From Campylobacteraceae bacterium (GTDB lineage: Bacteria; Campylobacterota; Campylobacteria; Campylobacterales; Sulfurovaceae): DNA of 10,023 bases. Under the pieces are notes generated by a model. That model did no database searches and was not told the origin of the DNA. It saw only the letters and a list, made by a program, of their open reading frames with translations. A program made the translations under genes and the position numbers. Location: the NCBI GenBank assembly GCA_027066355.1, contig JAMONW010000104.1, positions 1 through 10,023 on the forward strand, written 5' to 3'. Below are positions 6,263 to 10,023 of this stretch, one piece after another (positions within the stretch are counted from its first letter, which is position 1; each line of letters begins with the position of its first letter).

Positions 6263-8124
6263 TTTTTATCCCTAAAAATTAATATTTTAATAATTATTGT
6301 CATTACTACTACCTCTAACAATACGCTACCCCAGCTTATCTCATGATAAAAAATTCTAAAACTAAATAAAATTAATATAATTAAATTCAAGATAAATGCG
6401 GCATAATTAAACTCTTCAAAATGAGAGAGCTTATATACATAATAACTTATTAAATTTACAATCTTTTTAGTTCCATCATACAAAGATGCTTCAAATAGAG
6501 GCTTAATATGAACCTCGTAAAAAGATGAGCTAAATTTAGTTTCATGACCAGCTAAATTTTGTGTATGGGTATGAACATTTGGTTTGTAAAGCCATTTAAA
6601 AAAGCGTCTAATAGGACCAGCAAAGCCAGTTGCAGTATATTGGCTTTTTGCCCCTGTTTGGTAGCCACAAGCCCAAGTGTGATAGACTCTTACTTTTGGA
6701 TTTATAGCATTAAAAAATAGTAATACAAAGAGTGTAACTCCAAGTAGTGCAAAAAGCAAAATTAGTGGTGAAACTTCACCCCCATTATTACTAACTGAGT
6801 GCATTACCCACATATTTGGAAAGATTTTATTATAAATGTTTGCAATTGGCATAGAACTATTAATAATTTTTATAATAAAAGGTAGAAATAGCATTAGTGA
6901 TATAACCACAACACCCATCAAAAGCTCTCCTGCTAACATTGCAATATTTACCTCTTTAGCATGTTTTGCATTTTGGCTTCGGTATAATCCCAAAAATGTT
7001 ATACCAAAAGCTTTTACAAAACAAGCAATTGCCAAACCACCAGTAAGTGCCAAAGCAAATATAGCAAAAGGAAAAGATATTTTTAACGATATTTCACTAA
7101 TTCCACTAGTGCTTAACATACTTTGAAATATCATCCATTCACTTAAAAAACCATTTGTTGGTGGTAAAGCAGATATAGATATTGCAGCAATTAAAAATAG
7201 ATAAGCAGTTATTGGCATAAGTTTAATCAATCCACCATATTTTTCTATATTTTTAGTGTGAGTTTGGTGCAAAACACTACCAGCAGTCATAAAGAGTAAA
7301 CTTTTAAAGCTCATATGATTAAATGTGTGATAAATTGCTGCAATAAATGCAAATGCTGCTAAAAGAGGCATTTTTAGTGTAGTAAAAATCATACCAACAC
7401 CAATGCCAATTAATATTATTCCAATATTCTCTACTGAGTGGTTTGCAAGAAGAGCTTTTATATCATGCTCAGCCAATGCATATAACACACCAATTAATGA
7501 AGACAACGCCCCAAGTGCCAATATAATAATTCCCCACTCAAGCTCCCAGCTATCAAACATAAATAAAAATCGTAAAAAAGCATAAATAGCTACCTTCAAC
7601 ATAACTCCACTCATAAGAGCAGATACAGGTGAAGGAGCTGCTGGATGGGCATAAGGAAGCCAAACATGCAGTGGAGCAACCCCAGCTTTGCTTAAAAAAC
7701 CAAAAGCAATAAGAAAAAATAACAAAGTAGGATATTTAAAACCCTCTATCGCAATTTTTATATGTTCAAAATTACTAAATAGTGAATTTGATGAAAGAAG
7801 TAGAAAAAATAGCAATACAAAAACAAATCCAAAGTGAGTCATAAAAAAGTAAAAACGCCCAGCATCTAAGCTCTCTTTGTTGTTCTCAGTAAGTATAAGT
7901 TGCCAACTTGTTAAACTCATAACTTCCCAAAAAAATAGAAAAACCATAGTTTCATTTGCCAATACTACCCCTAGCATGGAGGCTATAAAACCAATATAAT
8001 TAACAATAAAATATTTTTTTCTTTTGATATGTGGTAGATAACCTGCTGTATAAAATAAATTAGGAATAACCCCAAGTAAAATTAATATAACAAAAAGTAT
8101 AGAAAATGAATTAAAACTAAACAT
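6259..8124 (-). CDS. hyfB: HyfB-like antiporter-type membrane subunit (NuoL family), first operon gene
   Basis: A 621-residue polytopic protein of the NuoL/HyfB proton-pumping family (E. coli HyfB about 672), with about 15 membrane segments. The ion-path residues are all visible: E67 in FFWEVMSLTSW, K146 in FLSKAGVAPLHVWLP, K177 in VSALMSGVMLKVAIY, K223 in EHDIKALLANHSVENIG, H266/H270/K274 in IYHTFNHMSFKSLLF, and K371 in CFVKAFG. The C-terminal domain has the HyfB-specific TWACGYQTGAKSQYTATGF (483-501) and a final membrane helix. Unlike HyfF, nothing in its ion path looks lost, so an ion-translocating role is well supported by homology. The start ATG has AAGG eight bases upstream. The 117 bases before it probably hold the operon promoter. 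DabB, a NuoL-family partner in carbon uptake, is an alternative reading. The Hyf-type neighbours and the HyfB-type tail argue against it. Confidence 0.9.
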   Translation of the reverse strand: MFSFNSFSILFVILILLGVIPNLFYTAGYLPHIKRKKYFIVNYIGFIASMLGVVLANETMVFLFFWEVMSLTSWQLILTENNKESLDAGRFYFFMTHFGFVFVLLFFLLLSSNSLFSNFEHIKIAIEGFKYPTLLFFLIAFGFLSKAGVAPLHVWLPYAHPAAPSPVSALMSGVMLKVAIYAFLRFLFMFDSWELEWGIIILALGALSSLIGVLYALAEHDIKALLANHSVENIGIILIGIGVGMIFTTLKMPLLAAFAFIAAIYHTFNHMSFKSLLFMTAGSVLHQTHTKNIEKYGGLIKLMPITAYLFLIAAISISALPPTNGFLSEWMIFQSMLSTSGISEISLKISFPFAIFALALTGGLAIACFVKAFGITFLGLYRSQNAKHAKEVNIAMLAGELLMGVVVISLMLFLPFIIKIINSSMPIANIYNKIFPNMWVMHSVSNNGGEVSPLILLFALLGVTLFVLLFFNAINPKVRVYHTWACGYQTGAKSQYTATGFAGPIRRFFKWLYKPNVHTHTQNLAGHETKFSSSFYEVHIKPLFEASLYDGTKKIVNLISYYVYKLSHFEEFNYAAFILNLIILILFSFRIFYHEISWGSVLLEVVVMTIIIKILIFRDKK

Positions 8125-8160
8125 TGCGTTAGCCTTATATAAAGATAAAAATTAAAGATA

Positions 8161-8184
8161 ACTCTAATGAGTGAAATAATACTC
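8161..8184 (-). promoter_or_regulatory. possible hyf operon promoter with GAGT/ACTC inverted repeats
   Basis: On the minus strand TATTAT (8181-8176) could serve as a -10 box about 50 bases before hyfB. It is enclosed by alternating short arms: ACTC (8161-8164), GAGT (8169-8172) and ACTC (8181-8184), written on the plus strand. Such arms might be an operator, but they are only four bases each. No convincing -35 box and no sigma-54 pattern was found. Readthrough from the upstream deacetylase gene is an alternative source of transcription. Confidence 0.25.
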
Positions 8185-8186
8185 CT

Positions 8187-8219
8187 ATTTTGCTAAATTT
8201 AACTAAAAAATTGCAAAAT
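8187..8219. repeat. 7-base inverted repeat in the deacetylase-hyfB gap
   Basis: ATTTTGC (8187-8193) and GCAAAAT (8213-8219) are perfect inverted copies separated by 19 AT-rich bases. The site lies 23 bases after the deacetylase stop codon, so it might act as a weak terminator for that gene or as a protein-binding site for the hyf operon. There is no T-run on the minus strand after the stem. Apart from this and the candidate promoter, nothing else is recognisable in 8125-8241. Confidence 0.25.
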
Positions 8220-8241
8220 GTTATCAACTTTTATAATTAAA

Positions 8242-9027
8242 TTAAAATTTATATTTATCTATCTTTTTTAGCTTTATCTCTTCATCATCTTGCAGTAGTA
8301 AAATTAACTCTCCTAGCTCTTTTGAGCTTAAGTCATTTGTAAACATTTGATCATGCATAAGAATAACTATTTGATTTTTTGTGTATGTTTTGCCATTTTT
8401 TAAAAGCTCTTTAATTCGTTTATAATGCTCTTTAACACTTTTTAAAACTTTACCTTTTCCATTGTGTCTTAACTCATAATCCCAGCCAAACACTTTATAA
8501 TTATGCTCTTTATTTAATAAAATTGCAGCTTTTAGTGCATTTGGCTCACCTTTTGTATGATTATTATCTAATACCCAAACATTTCTACCCGGAAGTCTAG
8601 CAACACTAAAATTAATATCTAATATTTTCTCATTTTTTAAAAAATCTTGCACTACACCTTTTGGATTTGTATAAAACTTTTTATAGTGAAAATTAGCATG
8701 AGAGTAGCTGTGATTTCCAAGCATAGCGTAGCAGTTATTTTTATAATTTATTAAATATGGTTTTAATCTACTATCACTATTAACAGGTTTGCCTACTAAA
8801 AACAGGGTAAATGGAACTTCATAATCTTTTATAATTTGATGTAAATATCTACTACCAACTAGTGGTCCATCATCACTTGTCAAAAAAACACTATATTTAT
8901 AGTGTGGCTTCTCTTTATGTATTGGAGTGGGGTGTTTTTTACTTGGTTTTGTAATTTTATAAACAAGCAAAGCCCCATCTATTACTAAAAAAATCAACAC
9001 TAACCATAATAAAACTTTTTTATTCAT
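8242..9027 (-). CDS. polysaccharide deacetylase-like protein, membrane-anchored
   Basis: A 261-residue protein with an N-terminal membrane segment (about residues 5-23) and a NodB-type polysaccharide deacetylase fold (carbohydrate esterase family 4). The family removes acetyl groups from N-acetylated sugars using a metal. The motifs are LTSDDGP (49-55; D52 as base and D53 as metal ligand), NHSYSH (105-110; H106 and H110 as metal ligands), RLPGR (144-148), WD (182-183) and ILMHD (222-226; H225). All catalytic residues seem present. The single anchor with the rest outside predicts an inner-membrane protein facing the periplasm. The substrate, whether peptidoglycan, capsule or another glycan, is not known from sequence. 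It follows the SYLF gene by 36 bases and is likely co-transcribed with it. The start is supported by GGTG (9037-9034) six bases upstream. Confidence 0.85.
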   Translation of the reverse strand: MNKKVLLWLVLIFLVIDGALLVYKITKPSKKHPTPIHKEKPHYKYSVFLTSDDGPLVGSRYLHQIIKDYEVPFTLFLVGKPVNSDSRLKPYLINYKNNCYAMLGNHSYSHANFHYKKFYTNPKGVVQDFLKNEKILDINFSVARLPGRNVWVLDNNHTKGEPNALKAAILLNKEHNYKVFGWDYELRHNGKGKVLKSVKEHYKRIKELLKNGKTYTKNQIVILMHDQMFTNDLSSKELGELILLLQDDEEIKLKKIDKYKF

Positions 9028-9033
9028 TATCTA

Positions 9034-9060
9034 CACCAATCAACCCCATTAAGCCCATCA
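9034..9060 (-). repeat. three imperfect 9-base repeats forming a possible leader peptide
   Basis: On the minus strand, TGATGGGCT, TAATGGGGT and TGATTGGTG lie head to tail in the 36-base gap between the SYLF and deacetylase genes. A weaker fourth unit ends exactly in the deacetylase start ATG. An ATG at 9058-9056 opens a 12-codon frame (MGLMGLIGVDNE) whose stop at 9022-9020 lies just inside the deacetylase gene. It may be a chance product of the repeat, or a coupling leader. Confidence 0.4.
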
Positions 9061-9063
9061 AAT

Positions 9064-9588
9064 CTATCTCAATTTTTGAAAAACTGTTCCATTTAATGAG
9101 AGATTTAACATAACACCTAAATCATTAAATACAATAGCAACAGTATCCTTTTTCAAATCAAGTGAACTTAAATCTGTTCCTTTGCTCCAATGTAGCACAG
9201 AAATACTGCCATCAACTCCTACTTTCCACTCCTCTTTGTTTATAAATCTATTTAATGCCTCTTTTGTTAAAAATAGAATAATCATAGAGTTTTTTCTTGC
9301 ACCAGCTTGAATACCAACTGATGTTCCATACATTCTATAATAGCTATTTATTGCACCATTTTGAACAAGTGCGCCCTCTCCATATGAGCCTCCAACTACT
9401 AAACCAGCTTTATAAACTTCTGGAAAAACCAAGTAACCTTGAGCTTTCTGAAGCAACTCATCTCCACCTTTAAAATCTACATAAAATCTTTGCAATGTTT
9501 CTAAAATATTTTTAGGATTTAACTCTTTTGCTTGAATATGAACAGATGTTAATATTGAAAATAGTAAAATTAATATAAATTTTTTCAT
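9064..9588 (-). CDS. secreted SYLF-domain (YSC84/DUF500) protein
   Basis: A 174-residue protein with a signal peptide (K2-K3, hydrophobic 4-17, likely cut after A20 in IQA|KE). The rest is one SYLF/YSC84 domain, known in eukaryotes for binding phosphoinositide lipids and in bacteria mostly of unknown role. Family marks are the segment KAQGYLVFPEVYKAGLVVGG (48-67), followed by SYGEGALV (68-75), then SVGIQAGA (90-97) and the IILFLTKEALNRF region (103-115). The length is normal for bacterial single-domain members, and the mature protein should be periplasmic or attached to the outer-membrane inner face; no lipobox cysteine is seen. The start is well supported by AAGGAG (9600-9595) six bases before the ATG, below a TATAAT box. 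The deacetylase gene follows 36 bases later. A lipid- or envelope-related role is inference only. Confidence 0.85.
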   Translation of the reverse strand: MKKFILILLFSILTSVHIQAKELNPKNILETLQRFYVDFKGGDELLQKAQGYLVFPEVYKAGLVVGGSYGEGALVQNGAINSYYRMYGTSVGIQAGARKNSMIILFLTKEALNRFINKEEWKVGVDGSISVLHWSKGTDLSSLDLKKDTVAIVFNDLGVMLNLSLNGTVFQKLR

Positions 9589-9594
9589 AAAATA

Positions 9595-9613
9595 CTCCTT
9601 TTTCGATATTATA
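9595..9613 (-). promoter_or_regulatory. promoter and ribosome-binding site of the SYLF gene
   Basis: On the minus strand a perfect TATAAT lies at 9613-9608, preceded by T-rich tracts (TTTTTTAATATTTTTTAG), as is common for sigma-70 promoters in Campylobacter and Helicobacter. AAGGAG follows at 9600-9595, six bases before the ATG. Transcription would begin near 9601, giving a very short leader. Confidence 0.6.
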
Positions 9614-9645
9614 CTAAAAAATATTAAAAAAGAGAAGGGCTTTTT

Positions 9646-9673
9646 GTGATTAGTGATTAGTAATTAGTAATTT
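9646..9673 (+). repeat. four tandem 7-base repeats, GTGATTA type
   Basis: Four head-to-tail units are seen: GTGATTA, GTGATTA, GTAATTA and GTAATTT, differing mainly by G or A at the third position. They lie in the 149-base gap between the SYLF gene and the ComM-like gene, upstream of the SYLF promoter. Heptamer arrays of this kind are short sequence repeats that can change copy number. No coding role is evident. Confidence 0.85.
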
Positions 9674-9683
9674 GTGTGCTTTT

Positions 9684-9741
9684 TTAGGTTTTAGTTGATA
9701 TTGCTTAATCACATTACAACAACCAACTAACCAAAACCTAA
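9684..9741. repeat. long imperfect inverted repeat after the ComM-like gene
   Basis: TTAGGTTTT (9684-9692) is a perfect inverted copy of AAAACCTAA (9733-9741). The inner AGTTG (9693-9697) pairs with CAACT (9724-9728), leaving AACC (9729-9732) bulged and a 26-base loop. The right arm covers the stop codon of the ComM-like gene (TAG, 9740-9738). It could form a 14-pair stem in RNA and may act in transcript end formation, but no T-run follows on the minus strand. Confidence 0.55.
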
Positions 9742-10023
9742 TCCCTTTTACGATAACTTAAGGCTTCTAATAAATCTGCTTTTGAAATATCACTATTTTC
9801 ATTTATATCAGCAATTGTTCTTGCTACTTTTTTAATATTTGCAACTGCTCTATATGATAATCCAAAACGCTCTATTGCCTTTTGTAAAATATCTTTAGCA
9901 TCATTGCCTAAAATGCAAAATCTATCTATTTCAGTTTCACTTAAATTACCATTTAACTCTTTTTGCCCTCGCTTTTTTTGCGCAATGAAGGCATTTATAA
10001 CCATCTGATGCATACTTTCTGAA
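9738..10023 (-). CDS. comM: ComM/YifB-type AAA+ ATPase, C-terminal end (5' part outside window)
   Basis: The frame stays open to the right edge, so the gene begins beyond it; the ATG at 10013 is internal. About 94 C-terminal residues are visible. They match the Mg-chelatase-like C-terminal domain of the YifB/ComM family: GLSYRAVANIKKVARTIADI, followed by NENSDISKADLLEALSYR, before a normal stop. Upstream, MHQMVINAFIAQKKR fits the usual arginine/glutamine-rich helix after the AAA core. In naturally competent bacteria ComM is a hexameric helicase that helps branch migration during DNA uptake and recombination. Older annotation as magnesium chelatase is a family-name artefact. The ATPase core (Walker A and B) is outside the window, so activity cannot be judged. 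It is cytoplasmic and appears functionally unrelated to the neighbouring envelope genes. Confidence 0.85.
   Translation of the reverse strand, partial: SESMHQMVINAFIAQKKRGQKELNGNLSETEIDRFCILGNDAKDILQKAIERFGLSYRAVANIKKVARTIADINENSDISKADLLEALSYRKRD

Noticed and set aside
6836..7126. Plus-strand frames opposite hyfB, hyfF, hyfE and hyfG
   Set aside because: Antisense shadows of conserved membrane or large-subunit genes, with no homology marks or start signals.
1510..8124. Respiratory complex I (nuo) operon
   Set aside because: Gene order, the fused NuoC/NuoD-like subunit, the CxxC spacing in the small subunit, the HyfB-type C-terminal motif and the HyfE-type subunit all fit hydrogenase-4-like complexes instead.
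1510..8124. Functional hydrogen-evolving formate hydrogenlyase
   Set aside because: The large subunit has none of the four NiFe-binding cysteines, and the ferredoxin subunit and maturation genes are missing from the operon.
6259..8124. DabB subunit of a DabAB carbon-uptake system
   Set aside because: No DabA-like (DUF2309) gene is adjacent, and the neighbours and C-terminal motif are of HyfB type.
8195..8225. Sigma-54 promoter upstream of hyfB, as in E. coli hyf
   Set aside because: A TTGCA is present on the minus strand, but no GG element lies at the required spacing before it.
9646..9741. CRISPR array
   Set aside because: Units are only 7 bases, directly adjacent and without spacers; no cas genes are nearby.

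Overview
The window is AT-rich (about 30% GC by eye) and gene-dense. It most likely comes from a member of the Campylobacterota (the former Epsilonproteobacteria). The best pointer is the left edge: the C-terminal part of a PglB-type bacterial oligosaccharyltransferase that resembles Campylobacter PglB closely (PKTRDIYLYMP block and the matching C-terminus). The low GC, the T-rich promoter with a TATAAT box near 9608, and the tightly packed operon agree with this. I cannot name the genus.

Layout. Plus strand: the 3' part of pglB (1-672), a 162-base gap with possible promoter and terminator signals, then a beta-class carbonic anhydrase (835-1485). Everything from 1510 to the right edge is on the minus strand. 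Read in the direction of transcription (right to left) this is: the C-terminal end of a ComM/YifB-type AAA protein (partial, runs off the right edge), a 150-base repeat-bearing gap, a secreted SYLF-domain (YSC84/DUF500) protein, a membrane-anchored polysaccharide deacetylase-like protein, a 117-base gap, and a six-gene operon ordered hyfB-hyfC-hyfE-hyfF-hyfG-hyfI. The operon genes overlap by 4, 1, 4 and 4 bases, with one 1-base gap, so they are clearly one transcriptional and translational unit. The last gene meets the carbonic anhydrase gene tail to tail.

The six-gene operon is the main point of interest. By family it encodes a group 4 (energy-converting, hydrogenase-4/Hyf-like) [NiFe]-hydrogenase complex, related to respiratory complex I: two antiporter-like membrane subunits (HyfB, HyfF), a NuoH-like subunit (HyfC), a NuoK-containing subunit (HyfE), a fused NuoC/NuoD-like large subunit (HyfG) and a NuoB-like small subunit (HyfI). 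All four cysteines that should bind the NiFe centre are replaced in HyfG (S172, E175, S448, G451), although the surrounding sequence still aligns. The small subunit keeps four cysteines for one [4Fe-4S] cluster (C53, C56, C120, C147). No HyfA or HyfH ferredoxin-like subunit, no HyfD and no maturation genes lie in the operon. It therefore cannot be a normal hydrogenase and belongs with the poorly understood 'Ehr' (energy-converting-hydrogenase-related) complexes. What it oxidises or reduces, or whether it does redox chemistry at all, is not shown by the sequence. The adjacent carbonic anhydrase raises, but does not establish, a link to inorganic carbon.

The SYLF protein and the deacetylase look like a small envelope-related transcription unit with its own promoter. 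No tRNA, rRNA, CRISPR array, transposase or phage gene was seen.
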